This document shows positions 1 to 6,772 of a stretch of 64,000 nucleotides of DNA, piece by piece. The DNA is from Sulfurovum riftiae (GTDB lineage: Bacteria > Campylobacterota > Campylobacteria > Campylobacterales > Sulfurovaceae). Below the pieces are notes generated by a model. The model did not search any database. It saw nothing but the letters and a program-made list of their open reading frames with translations, and was not told where the DNA came from. Each line of letters starts with the position of its first letter. Within the stretch, counting starts at the first letter, position 1. The stretch lies in assembly GCF_001595645.1 (NCBI RefSeq), contig NZ_LNKT01000001.1:62001-126000 (forward strand), read 5' to 3'. Made by a program: the position numbers and the translations under genes.

Positions 1-2
1 GG

Positions 3-533
3 CTCGACCGGCCTGCAGCGCCCCAGATGCAGAAATCAAGACCCTCCAGTGCAGTCATCGCTACTGTGAACGGACACAAGATCCGCAAAAAAACAGCAGA
101 TGATTATTTGAACGATAGAACCAAAGGCAAAGTGGCAGATTTCGACCTTCTGCCCAAAGACCAGCGTAAAAGACTCATCAAAGAAATTGCATTGCCTATG
201 CTTATCGCAGATAGAGCCAAAAAAGAGCTTTCTGATCAGGAAAAAGAGGCTGTTTATGTCAATACCTGGATGCGAAAGCAGGCATCCAAAGTTTCAGTCT
301 CAGATGAAGAGGTACAGGCACTGTACGATCAGCTGAAACAAAAAGCGATGGAGCGTAATGCTACCAACAATATCGTCCCCCCATTTGACAGTATTAAAAG
401 CAAAATGAAAGCTCAGATGCTCGAAAAGAAGATCATGAACGGGCTGATGAAAGATGTTAAAATAGAAGTAGCTGCTCCGATGGCTATGCCCCCTATGATG
501 ATACGCAAACCAACAAACAATACTACGAACTAA
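3..533 (+). CDS. PEB4/SurA-like periplasmic chaperone-type protein without parvulin domain, 5' partial
   Basis: The reading frame is open to the left edge, so the N-terminus (and any signal peptide) lies outside the window; the ATG at 27 need not be the true start. The visible part has the SurA_N-like pattern: a short beta segment (ATVNGHKI), helices ending in AKKELSDQEKEA, a VSDEEVQALY segment, then the closing PPFDSIKSKMKAQMLEKK helix. In PEB4/SurA proteins a parvulin isomerase domain lies near the last two segments; here only a short linker is present. It is a tandem paralogue of the next gene, and both precede fba, as peb4 does in Campylobacter (recalled). The Met/Pro/Thr-rich C-terminal tail is extra. 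Chaperone function is inferred. Confidence 0.7.
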   Translation, partial: LDRPAAPQMQKSRPSSAVIATVNGHKIRKKTADDYLNDRTKGKVADFDLLPKDQRKRLIKEIALPMLIADRAKKELSDQEKEAVYVNTWMRKQASKVSVSDEEVQALYDQLKQKAMERNATNNIVPPFDSIKSKMKAQMLEKKIMNGLMKDVKIEVAAPMAMPPMMIRKPTNNTTN

Positions 534-541
534 GGATAAAA

Positions 542-1024
542 ATGAAAAAAATATTAACTACGCTCGGATTTGCATTGGTATTGACGACCATGACGATCTC
601 TGCGGAAACAGCAGGAACAGTGAACGGAATGGAAGTTTCGGTAGAAGAAGCGAACAAAGCACTCAATGTCATCAGCAGAGGTCAGGCAACATGGGATAAG
701 ATCTCCCAGCAGCAAAAAGAGCAGGTGCTCAAGATGATCGCACCAAGCAAACTTGCTTCGGTCAAAGCAAAAAAAGAGTTGAGCGAAGAGGAAAAAAATG
801 TTGCTCTGAGTAACTTTTGGATGCAGAAGAAAATGTCAGAGGCAAAGATCTCGGATGAAGAGGCTAAAAAAGCATACGAAAAACTGAAAGAGGCAGCGAA
901 AAAAGCGAATCCTAAAAAAGAGTTCCCTCCTTTTGAAGCTGCAAAGAAGAGCATCAAGATGAAAATGGCTCAGGAAAAAGTGGTCGGTGATCTGATGAAA
1001 GATGCAAAAATAAAACTCAAATAA
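542..1024 (+). CDS. PEB4/SurA-like periplasmic protein without parvulin domain
   Basis: 160 residues with a clear Sec signal peptide (MKKILTTLGFALVLTTMTIS, cleavage near AETAG), so the protein is periplasmic. The mature part reads GTVNGMEVSVEEANKAL, then AKKELSEEEKNVAL, KISDEEAKKAYEKLKE and PPFEAAKKSIKMKMAQEK, i.e. the N- and C-terminal helices that form the chaperone domain of PEB4/SurA. There is no room for the ~95-residue parvulin domain. The ribosome site AAGGA lies 7 bases before the ATG. It sits 8 bp after its paralogue and 19 bp before fba, probably in one transcript. Likely an outer-membrane-protein chaperone lacking isomerase activity; the fold call is firm, the function inferred. 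Confidence 0.75.
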   Translation: MKKILTTLGFALVLTTMTISAETAGTVNGMEVSVEEANKALNVISRGQATWDKISQQQKEQVLKMIAPSKLASVKAKKELSEEEKNVALSNFWMQKKMSEAKISDEEAKKAYEKLKEAAKKANPKKEFPPFEAAKKSIKMKMAQEKVVGDLMKDAKIKLK

Positions 1025-1043
1025 GCCATTGGAGAAAAGTGAT

Positions 1044-2117
1044 ATGTCTACAAAAGTATTGGACGTCGTTGGCGCAGGTGTTGTAACAGGAGAAGATCTT
1101 CAAAAACTTTTTAAGATTGCAAAAGAAGAAGGCTATGCGCTTCCTGCAGTCAATGTAGTAAGTACCTCTTCAATCAATGCGGTACTTGAATCAGCCAAAA
1201 ATGTCAACTCTCCTGTGATTGTACAGTTCTCCAACGGTGGTGGTGCATACTATGCAGGTAAGGGTCTGCCTTCGGCAGAAGCTGCGATCCTTGGTACGAT
1301 CTCGGGGGCGCAGCATGTGCATACTGTAGCAAAAGCCTATGGTGTACCGGTCGTCCTGCATACCGACCATGCGGCAAGAAAACTCCTTCCATGGATCGAT
1401 GCACTGCTCGATGCAAGTGAAGCACATTTCGAAGCACATGGCACACCGCTTTTCTCTTCCCACATGATCGACCTTTCCGAAGAGCCTATCGAAGAGAATA
1501 TCGCGACCTGCAAAGCCTATCTTGAGCGTATGAGCAAGATCGGTATGACTTTGGAGATAGAGCTTGGTGTTACCGGCGGTGAAGAGGACGGTGTGGACAA
1601 TACAGATATCGACAACTCCCTTCTTTACACACAGCCCGAAGAGGTGGCGTATGCCTATGAGGAGCTTATGAAGATCTCAGACAAGTTCACGATCGCCGCA
1701 TCGTTCGGTAACGTACATGGTGTTTACAAGCCGGGGAATGTCCAGCTGACTCCGAAGATACTCGACAATTCGCAGGCGTATATCGAAGAGAAGTTCGATA
1801 CGGAGAAAAAGCCGGTGAACTTCGTTTTCCACGGCGGTTCCGGTTCCGAACTTTCAGACATACGCGAGGCGATCGGCTACGGTGTGATTAAAATGAACAT
1901 CGATACCGATACCCAGTGGGCTTTCTGGGACGGTGTTCGCAAGTATGAAGCGAAATACCATGACTATCTTCAGGGACAGATCGGCAATCCTGACGGCGAG
2001 GACAAACCCAACAAGAGCTATTATGACCCGAGAAAATGGCTGAGAGAGGGTGAACTCTCTATGGTAAAGAGACTTGAGCAGGCGTTCGAGGATCTCAATT
2101 GTGTGGGACGAAATTAG
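1044..2117 (+). CDS. fba: Class II fructose-bisphosphate aldolase
   Basis: Zn-dependent cleavage of fructose-1,6-bisphosphate to dihydroxyacetone phosphate and glyceraldehyde-3-phosphate, in the cytoplasm (glycolysis/gluconeogenesis). Family motifs are visible: LHTDHAARK with a zinc histidine, ELGVTGGEEDGVDN, ASFGNVHGVYKPGN with another metal histidine, and FVFHGGSGS for phosphate binding. The 357-residue length fits the class IIA type. I chose the ATG at 1044, preceded by GGAG at 1031-1034, over an in-frame TTG at 1029 that overlaps this ribosome site. It follows two PEB4-like genes, matching the peb4-fba pairing of Campylobacter and Helicobacter (recalled). Confidence 0.97.
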   Translation: MSTKVLDVVGAGVVTGEDLQKLFKIAKEEGYALPAVNVVSTSSINAVLESAKNVNSPVIVQFSNGGGAYYAGKGLPSAEAAILGTISGAQHVHTVAKAYGVPVVLHTDHAARKLLPWIDALLDASEAHFEAHGTPLFSSHMIDLSEEPIEENIATCKAYLERMSKIGMTLEIELGVTGGEEDGVDNTDIDNSLLYTQPEEVAYAYEELMKISDKFTIAASFGNVHGVYKPGNVQLTPKILDNSQAYIEEKFDTEKKPVNFVFHGGSGSELSDIREAIGYGVIKMNIDTDTQWAFWDGVRKYEAKYHDYLQGQIGNPDGEDKPNKSYYDPRKWLREGELSMVKRLEQAFEDLNCVGRN

Positions 2118-2144
2118 CGTTCAGTGCGTAGCGTTCAGCGTTCA
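2117..2144. repeat. Heptanucleotide tandem repeat (GCGTTCA type)
   Basis: Four 7-bp units in register: GCGTTCA, GTGCGTA, GCGTTCA, GCGTTCA. The array begins at the last base of the fba stop codon. The same unit recurs on the other strand at 63323-63350. Confidence 0.75.
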
Positions 2145-2159
2145 GAAGAGACAACATCG

Positions 2160-3041
2160 TTGTCTCTGAATCTTCCCTCCCCAATCCAATCCGTTACTTT
2201 TGAAAATAAACAATTTTTTATAAAGCGTGATGACCTGATCCATCCTGACTTCTCTGGAAACAAAGCACGCAAATTCTACTATTTCCTCAAAAATGATCTT
2301 TCCGGTATAGAGAAGGTCATCTCCTACGGTTCTTCCCAGTCCAATGCGATGTATTCACTCTCTGTTCTTGCAAAGATGAAAGGGTGGAAGTTCGAATATT
2401 ATGTGGATCATATTGCCGAGTATTTGAGGGAGAACTCACATGGAAACTACAAAGCAGCACTTGAGAATGATATGCAAATGATCGTAGGTCGGGGTGTCCC
2501 CACCCCGACAATAGAAACGATATATATTGAAGAAGGCGGACGACAGAAAGAAGCAGAGTTCGGTATAAAGATCCTGGCACAGGAGATCATAGACTGGCAA
2601 GAAGAGAATGGCATTGGGCAGTTGAATGTTTTTCTCCCCTCCGGTACTGGAACTACAGCACTTTTTTTACAAAAATCACTCATCACTCATCACTCATCAC
2701 TCATCACTCGTGTCTACACGACCGCTTGTGTCGGGGATACGACCTATTTGAAAAAGCAGTTTTTGGAACTGGAAGCAAATGAGAAATATCATCCTCAGAT
2801 ACTTACGTTGGACAAAAAACACCATTTTGGCAAACTTTATAAAGAAAACTACAAAATTTGGCTAAAATTACACCAACAAACGGGAGTGGAGTTTGATCTG
2901 CTTTACGATCCTCTGGGATGGCGTGTATTGATGGCCCATCCTGAAGTCCATAGCAAACCGACCCTGTATATTCATCAGGGCGGCCTGCTGGGCAATGAGA
3001 GTATGCTCCCCAGGTATAAACGGAAGTATCCGTTTCCATAA
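2160..3041 (+). CDS. PLP-dependent enzyme, ACC deaminase / D-cysteine desulfhydrase family
   Basis: Tryptophan-synthase-beta-fold PLP enzyme. The motif DFSGNKARKF holds the expected Schiff-base lysine, ISYGSSQSNAM matches the phosphate or substrate loop, and PSGTGTTALFL is the PLP-phosphate-binding Gly/Thr loop. The family deaminates 1-aminocyclopropane-1-carboxylate or releases H2S from D-cysteine; the substrate cannot be decided here. The start is uncertain: a GTG at 2124 lies inside the heptamer repeat without a ribosome site, so I prefer the TTG at 2160 after AGAAGAGA. Odd feature: a five-copy ATCACTC heptamer tract lies within the coding region and adds about eight residues (SLITHHSSLIT) in a likely surface loop; loss or gain of one unit would shift the frame. 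Confidence 0.75.
   Translation: MSLNLPSPIQSVTFENKQFFIKRDDLIHPDFSGNKARKFYYFLKNDLSGIEKVISYGSSQSNAMYSLSVLAKMKGWKFEYYVDHIAEYLRENSHGNYKAALENDMQMIVGRGVPTPTIETIYIEEGGRQKEAEFGIKILAQEIIDWQEENGIGQLNVFLPSGTGTTALFLQKSLITHHSSLITRVYTTACVGDTTYLKKQFLELEANEKYHPQILTLDKKHHFGKLYKENYKIWLKLHQQTGVEFDLLYDPLGWRVLMAHPEVHSKPTLYIHQGGLLGNESMLPRYKRKYPFP
2675..2709. repeat. Coding heptanucleotide repeat (ATCACTC)x5
   Basis: Five perfect copies of ATCACTC, 35 bp, inside the PLP-enzyme gene. Since 7 is not a multiple of 3, slippage by one unit changes the frame. The reverse complement GAGTGAT resembles the AGAGTGA units at 15222-15242. Confidence 0.95.
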
Positions 3042-3061
3042 AAAATTATATAGTATGTCAT

Positions 3062-3108
3062 CCTGAACTTGATTCAGGGTCTTCTGAGATTCCGGATCAA
3101 GTCCGGAA
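3062..3108. repeat. REP-like double palindrome
   Basis: Two adjacent hairpins in the gap before hisD: CCTGAA-CTTGA-TTCAGG (3062-3078) and TTCCGGA-TCAAG-TCCGGAA (3090-3108). This is a typical intergenic palindromic repeat. No T-run follows, so it is not an obvious intrinsic terminator. Confidence 0.7.
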
Positions 3109-3130
3109 TGATGTATGCGAAGGATGAATA

Positions 3131-4426
3131 ATGAAAATATTTTACAGTAGTGACGATACGTTTGAAACAAACTTCAATGAACTTCTGGAACGAGGAAAGA
3201 TGGATATCGAAGGTGTGACAGGGATCGTTTCCGGTCTGCTTAAAGAGATACAGACAGAGGGCAACAGCGCACTCAAGTCACAGATCGCAAGATTTGACAG
3301 ATGGGAACCCAAAGAGGACAGCGAACTTTTGGTCTCCACAGAAGATATGGCAAAGGCCTATGACAATATCGATCCGACACTGCGTGAGGCACTGCACCTG
3401 GCGTATGAGAGAATCGAGAGTTATCACCAAAAACTGATGCCTGAGACTTGGATGGACAAAGAAGCGAACGGCACGATACTTGGCCAAAAGGTCACAGCGG
3501 TTGACAGAGCGGGGCTTTACATCCCCGGGGGGAAGGCAGCATATCCTTCTTCTCTTCTTATGAATGTCATTCCTGCACAGGTTGCGGGTGTAGAGGAGAT
3601 CGTGGTCTGCACACCGGCTCCGGATAATGAACTCAACGAGCTTCTACTGGCGGCCTGCCACCTCTGTAAGGTTACCAAAGTCTTCAGAGTAGGGGGTGCT
3701 TCTGCGATCGGTGCGATGGCATACGGTACGGAAACGATCCCAAAAGTGGATGTGATCACAGGACCGGGAAATATCTTTGTGGCGACCGCCAAAAAACTGG
3801 TTTACGGTGAAGTGAACATCGATATGATCGCCGGTCCTTCGGAGATCGGTATATTGGCAGACGAGACGGCCAGAGAAGACTATCTTGCCATTGACCTGCT
3901 TTCTCAGGCGGAACACGATGAAATGGCAAGCTCCATTCTCATTACGACAGACAGTGAGCTTGCCAACAGAGTGAGTGACAAAGTAGAAGCATATCTCGGA
4001 ACACTGTCACGTGAAGAGATCGCCAGAAAATCCATTGAAGAGCGCGGTGCGATCATCGTGACAAAAGATATGGATGAAGCGATAGACCTGATGAACGAGA
4101 TCGCTCCAGAGCACCTGGAAGTGGTAACCAGAGATCCGATGAGCCTTTTGGACAGTATCAAGCATGCCGGGGCTATCTTTCTGGGTGAGAATACACCCGA
4201 GCCGATCGGTGACTATATTGCAGGCCCGAATCATACTCTGCCTACGGGCGGGACGGCAAAGTTCTACTCACCGTTGAGTGTCGAGAATTTCCTGAAAAAA
4301 TCCTCGATCATCATGATGAGCAAGCAGGGGATGGATGAGATCGGTGAACAGTGTGCACTCATTGCCAATACGGAAGGTCTGACAGCACATGAAGAGAGTG
4401 TCCGTATCCGTTTGAGAAACAACTAA
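3131..4426 (+). CDS. hisD: Histidinol dehydrogenase
   Basis: NAD- and Zn-dependent oxidation of L-histidinol to L-histidine via histidinal, the last step of histidine synthesis. At 431 residues it has normal length. Visible motifs: YIPGGKAAYPSSLLMNVIPA, GPGNIFVATAKKLVYG, DMIAGPSEIGILAD, the zinc/catalytic SQAEHDEMA and APEHLEV segments, and AGPNHTLPTGGTAKFYSPLS. The ATG at 3131 follows AAGGA at 3119-3123. No other his gene is in the window, so the pathway is dispersed. It is separated from the upstream PLP enzyme by a REP-like element. Confidence 0.97.
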   Translation: MKIFYSSDDTFETNFNELLERGKMDIEGVTGIVSGLLKEIQTEGNSALKSQIARFDRWEPKEDSELLVSTEDMAKAYDNIDPTLREALHLAYERIESYHQKLMPETWMDKEANGTILGQKVTAVDRAGLYIPGGKAAYPSSLLMNVIPAQVAGVEEIVVCTPAPDNELNELLLAACHLCKVTKVFRVGGASAIGAMAYGTETIPKVDVITGPGNIFVATAKKLVYGEVNIDMIAGPSEIGILADETAREDYLAIDLLSQAEHDEMASSILITTDSELANRVSDKVEAYLGTLSREEIARKSIEERGAIIVTKDMDEAIDLMNEIAPEHLEVVTRDPMSLLDSIKHAGAIFLGENTPEPIGDYIAGPNHTLPTGGTAKFYSPLSVENFLKKSSIIMMSKQGMDEIGEQCALIANTEGLTAHEESVRIRLRNN

Positions 4427-4436
4427 AAGGAATGTT

Positions 4437-4946
4437 ATGTTAAAAGTGTATTTTGGAGAGTGGGGTAACGGAAGACTGCAGAGGCTGGCATATCTTGGAT
4501 ATTATTTTCTATTGATGTTCCTCATGTTCGCGATCATGTTCGGAGCCATTATGGCTGTAGGTGCGACAGAAAAGGTCATGGGTGGTGATATTATGGCAAC
4601 CCAGGCAATGTTCATGGATCATTTTGGAATCATAGCCGTGATCGGGATCGTTGTACTGATGTTCGCTGCTATGCTTGCACAGATCAATATACTGGCAAAA
4701 CGTATACGTGATATGGGTCTGCCTGCAGTCTGGACCATTCTCGGGATCATTGCGATCTCGATGATACTCAATATGCTTTTTCCTGCACAGGTAGTCGAAG
4801 TCAGTACTGCTGTTGTGAAGACAGCTGAAGGTACAGCTGCAGCAGCAACAACACAGACAACAGCCAGCCCGATCGTTCAGCTTTTCGATATGGCTGTTTT
4901 TCTCTGTCTGCTCTTCATCCCGAGTGATGCCTTCGGTCAAAAATAG
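4437..4946 (+). CDS. DUF805-like inner-membrane protein
   Basis: 169 residues with about four hydrophobic segments: near residues 17-42, 62-82, 94-113 and 145-165. The segment LAKRIRDMGLPAVWTIL resembles the conserved (R)RLHDxGxSGWW motif of DUF805 (YhaH) membrane proteins, and the N-terminal GRLQRLAYLGYYFL resembles the family's entry motif. An Ala/Thr-rich insert (AEGTAAAATTQTTA) precedes the last segment. AAGGA lies 7 bases before the ATG and the gene follows hisD by 10 bp. The function of DUF805 is unknown; the assignment is moderate because the key motif is diverged. Confidence 0.6.
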   Translation: MLKVYFGEWGNGRLQRLAYLGYYFLLMFLMFAIMFGAIMAVGATEKVMGGDIMATQAMFMDHFGIIAVIGIVVLMFAAMLAQINILAKRIRDMGLPAVWTILGIIAISMILNMLFPAQVVEVSTAVVKTAEGTAAAATTQTTASPIVQLFDMAVFLCLLFIPSDAFGQK

Positions 4947-4962
4947 CCTCTATTCTTTTCTT

Positions 4963-5117
4963 TCGTTCCCATGCTCTGCGTGGGAATGCCTACTTCAATT
5001 TAATTTCCTGCATTACTTTAAATATATTGCCAGATAAAGACAAATAATTTACCATTTATTGATGAAGTTAGATTTATTAAGAGCGATATATACATTTCTA
5101 CGCAAAGCATAGGAACG
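4963..5117. repeat. Inverted pair of REP-like hairpins (MITE-like)
   Basis: At 4965-4989 lies TTCCCATGC-TCT-GCGTGGGAA; at about 5095-5117 lies a diverged copy in opposite orientation (CTACGCAAAGCATAGGAACG). The ~105 bp between them is AT-rich and has no gene. The pair fills the gap between the DUF805-like gene and tRNA-Leu. Arrangement suggests a BIME or small non-autonomous element. Confidence 0.55.
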
Positions 5118-5168
5118 AGAGTGGAGCGATAACCGTAGACAAAAACTGTCCAGATAAAAAAAGATTGT

Positions 5169-5255
5169 TGGTGCGGGCAAGAGGAGTCGAACCTCCACGA
5201 GCTTTCGCTCACTAGAACCTGAATCTAGCGCGTCTACCAATTCCGCCATGTCCGC
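5169..5255 (-). tRNA. tRNA-Leu (CAG)
   Basis: Class II tRNA with a variable arm. The anticodon stem-loop CTAGA-TTCAGGT-TCTAG gives anticodon CAG. The T-loop contains TTCGACT, and the encoded CCA end lies at 5169-5171. The acceptor 5' strand is GCGGACA. It is the last gene of the minus-strand array. Confidence 0.95.
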
Positions 5256-5293
5256 ATAAGTATGATTGGAAACTGTGATATTAAAAAAGAAAG

Positions 5294-5370
5294 TGGCGCG
5301 GCGGACGAGACTCGAACTCGCGACCCCCTGCGTGACAGGCAGGTATTCTAACCAACTGAACTACCGCCGC
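5294..5370 (-). tRNA. tRNA-Asp (GTC), copy 2
   Basis: Anticodon arm CCTGC-CTGTCAC-GCAGG gives GTC. The acceptor GCGGCGG/CCGCCGC is perfect, with discriminator G and encoded CCA. The gene body is identical to the copy at 5850-5926. Confidence 0.97.
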
Positions 5371-5397
5371 ACCGTAACCTTTAAAAGGTTGAAAAGG

Positions 5398-5403
5398 ATT
5401 ATA
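5398..5403 (-). promoter_or_regulatory. Probable -10 box of a secondary promoter for tRNA-Asp/Leu
   Basis: On the minus strand the sequence TTGTATAATCC lies 28 bp upstream of tRNA-Asp copy 2, with a T-rich stretch further upstream but no clear -35 box. It would serve the last two tRNAs, which the inserted element at 5448-5543 separates from the rest of the array. Confidence 0.45.
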
Positions 5404-5447
5404 CAAGAATTACTTTAAAAGTAAGACTTTTTTGACTTAAAACACAA

Positions 5448-5543
5448 ACGAAACAAGTTTCGTGAGCCTACTGCTGAAGTGACCGCAGGAAATGCCTTTG
5501 GTGAAACACAGCGTTAGCGTAGCTGAAGATGAGCTTTGCTCAT
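5448..5543 (+). repeat. Structured intergenic element, family 2 copy A
   Basis: Series of hairpins: ACGAAAC-AA-GTTTCGT, then TGAGCCTACTGCTGAAGT, CTGC/GCAG, a shared ACACAGCGTTAGC block, and ATGAGC-TTT-GCTCAT. The first hairpin position, GAGCC(A/T)ACTGCTGAAGT and ACACAGCGTTAGC recur at 50102-50149 in opposite orientation, where the hairpin has a different sequence but still pairs. It lies inside the tRNA array. No ORF of interest is seen. Confidence 0.6.
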
Positions 5544-5558
5544 TTCGCGTTCTATCAA

Positions 5559-5634
5559 TGGTGGTCGCTACAAGACTCGAACTTGTGACATCTACCTTGT
5601 AAGGGTAGCGCTCTACCAACTGAGCTAAGCGACC
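5559..5634 (-). tRNA. tRNA-Val (TAC), copy 2
   Basis: Anticodon loop CTTACAA between CTACC and GGTAG gives TAC. The acceptor GGTCGCT pairs with AGCGACC; CCA is encoded. Identical to the copy at 5939-6014. Confidence 0.97.
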
Positions 5635-5644
5635 AAACTGTAAA

Positions 5645-5720
5645 TGGCGACCCCTAGAGGATTTGAACCTCTGTGACTACGATGAAAACGTAGCATCCTT
5701 GGCCACTAGATGAAAGGGTC
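5645..5720 (-). tRNA. tRNA-Glu (TTC)
   Basis: Anticodon arm CTACG-TTTTCAT-CGTAG gives TTC. The acceptor GACCCTT pairs with AGGGGTC (one G-U), discriminator G, CCA encoded. This is the only single-copy member inside the duplicated part of the array. Confidence 0.95.
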
Positions 5721-5757
5721 ATCTAGCCCGAACAGTCATAAAACTAATGATTATCAG

Positions 5758-5833
5758 TGGTGACCCGTCTAGGATTCGAACCTAGGGCCCATTCCTTAAA
5801 AGGGAATTGCTCTACCAACTGAGCTAACGGGTC
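5758..5833 (-). tRNA. tRNA-Lys (TTT), copy 2
   Basis: Anticodon arm ATTCC-CTTTTAA-GGAAT gives TTT. The acceptor GACCCGT/ACGGGTC is perfect and CCA is encoded. Identical to the copy at 6039-6114. Confidence 0.97.
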
Positions 5834-5849
5834 ACTGAGAAAAATGTAA

Positions 5850-5926
5850 TGGCGCGGCGGACGAGACTCGAACTCGCGACCCCCTGCGTGACAGGCAGGT
5901 ATTCTAACCAACTGAACTACCGCCGC
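5850..5926 (-). tRNA. tRNA-Asp (GTC), copy 1
   Basis: Same sequence as the copy at 5294-5370: anticodon GTC, perfect acceptor stem, encoded CCA. Only 12 bp separate it from tRNA-Val copy 1. Confidence 0.97.
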
Positions 5927-5938
5927 ACCTGTAAAAAA

Positions 5939-6014
5939 TGGTGGTCGCTACAAGACTCGAACTTGTGACATCTACCTTGTAAGGGTAGCGCTCTACCAAC
6001 TGAGCTAAGCGACC
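5939..6014 (-). tRNA. tRNA-Val (TAC), copy 1
   Basis: Same sequence as the copy at 5559-5634: anticodon TAC, acceptor GGTCGCT/AGCGACC, encoded CCA. Confidence 0.97.
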
Positions 6015-6038
6015 AAAAAACTTATCAAATAAAAAAAG

Positions 6039-6114
6039 TGGTGACCCGTCTAGGATTCGAACCTAGGGCCCATTCCTTAAAAGGGAATTGCTCTACCAAC
6101 TGAGCTAACGGGTC
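6039..6114 (-). tRNA. tRNA-Lys (TTT), copy 1
   Basis: First gene of the array in transcription order. Anticodon TTT, acceptor GACCCGT/ACGGGTC, encoded CCA. The array promoter lies 37-65 bp upstream. Confidence 0.97.
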
Positions 6115-6150
6115 ACATTTTGCATGTTTAACTTGCAATAAGTGGACGGA

Positions 6151-6179
6151 ATTATAGCTCAGAAACCTTTGATTGTCAA
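6151..6179 (-). promoter_or_regulatory. Consensus sigma70 promoter of the tRNA array
   Basis: On the minus strand TTGACA (6174-6179) and TATAAT (6151-6156) are separated by exactly 17 bp, a perfect match to the sigma70 consensus. It points into the tRNA-Lys gene at 6114. A full -35 box is unusual in Campylobacterota, where -35 sequences are normally weak, and fits a strong stable-RNA promoter. Confidence 0.9.
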
Positions 6180-6206
6180 GAGATTTTTGAAATTAATTCA
6201 AATTAT

Positions 6207-6689
6207 TTAAAAATTCAGAATATCATACAATTGTTCAACGGCAAAGACGACGGATTGTTCCTGCACCTGTTCTCTGTTACCATTGAAATGGCAATGGAAA
6301 ACTTCTTTTGAAAAAGGTGTTTTGATCCCTATATAGACAGTACCTACCGGTTTGAATTCTGTGCCCCCGGTCGGTCCTGCAATGCCTGAGACGGCAATGG
6401 CATAATTGCTGTCTGTGAGTTTCTGCACACCGTCGAGCATCTCTTCGACACATCTTCTGCTGACCGCTCCCTGAGTCTCCAGTGTTTCAAGTGAGACACC
6501 CAGCCACTGATGCTTTATCTCGTTGGAGTAGGTGACAACGGAGCCGTGAAGCACGTTCGAGGCGCCTGAAACCGCTGTGAATTCAGCGGCAATTCTTCCC
6601 CCTGTGCAGCTCTCTGCAAAGGTAATGGTCTGCTGCTCAAGTGTCAGTTTTTCGATGATCTTTTCGGTAAGATTTCTAATATTTTTCAT
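6207..6689 (-). CDS. pncC: CinA C-terminal domain protein, nicotinamide-nucleotide amidohydrolase type
   Basis: The 160-residue stand-alone PncC/CinA-C domain. The family deamidates NMN to nicotinate mononucleotide in pyridine-nucleotide recycling, in the cytoplasm. Diagnostic motifs: TFAESCTGGRIAAEFT near residue 23, GSVVTYSNEIKHQWLGV, QGAVSRRCVEEML and AVSGIAGPTGG. The partner CinA N-terminal domain is encoded separately at 62560-63309. It is transcribed away from ileS. Enzymatic activity is inferred from the family. Confidence 0.9.
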   Translation of the reverse strand: MKNIRNLTEKIIEKLTLEQQTITFAESCTGGRIAAEFTAVSGASNVLHGSVVTYSNEIKHQWLGVSLETLETQGAVSRRCVEEMLDGVQKLTDSNYAIAVSGIAGPTGGTEFKPVGTVYIGIKTPFSKEVFHCHFNGNREQVQEQSVVFAVEQLYDILNF

Positions 6690-6714
6690 AAGACAATTGT
6701 ATCAAAAGTAGCTT

Positions 6715-6769
6715 CTAAACCTCTTTTGGATATAATCCCCCGATAATATAAACACTTAAGGTATTATCG
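6715..6769 (+). promoter_or_regulatory. ileS promoter and leader hairpin
   Basis: TTTTGGATATAAT at 6724-6736 gives the -10 box. The 23 bp at 6715-6737 are identical to 49345-49367 upstream of pyrH. The leader then has an 8-bp inverted repeat, CGATAATA (6741-6748) with TATTATCG (6762-6769), whose loop holds the only ribosome-site-like AAGG. The ATG follows three bases after the hairpin. Confidence 0.65.
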
Positions 6770-6772
6770 ACA

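Noticed and set aside
2675-2709. CRISPR-like direct repeats
   Set aside because: Units are 7 bp without spacers; this is a simple tandem repeat.
3062-3108. Intrinsic terminator between the PLP enzyme and hisD
   Set aside because: The hairpins lack a T-run and match a REP-like repeat better.
4509-4940. 143-residue Cys-rich minus-strand ORF
   Set aside because: Antisense of the Ala/Thr-rich membrane protein; the Cys runs come from complementary GCA codons.
5018-5249. Short ORFs across tRNA-Leu and the MITE-like element
   Set aside because: They cover a well-formed tRNA and non-coding repeats.
6741-6769. T-box leader before ileS
   Set aside because: The leader is only ~30 bases, far too short for a T-box; it has just one hairpin and no NNTGG box.
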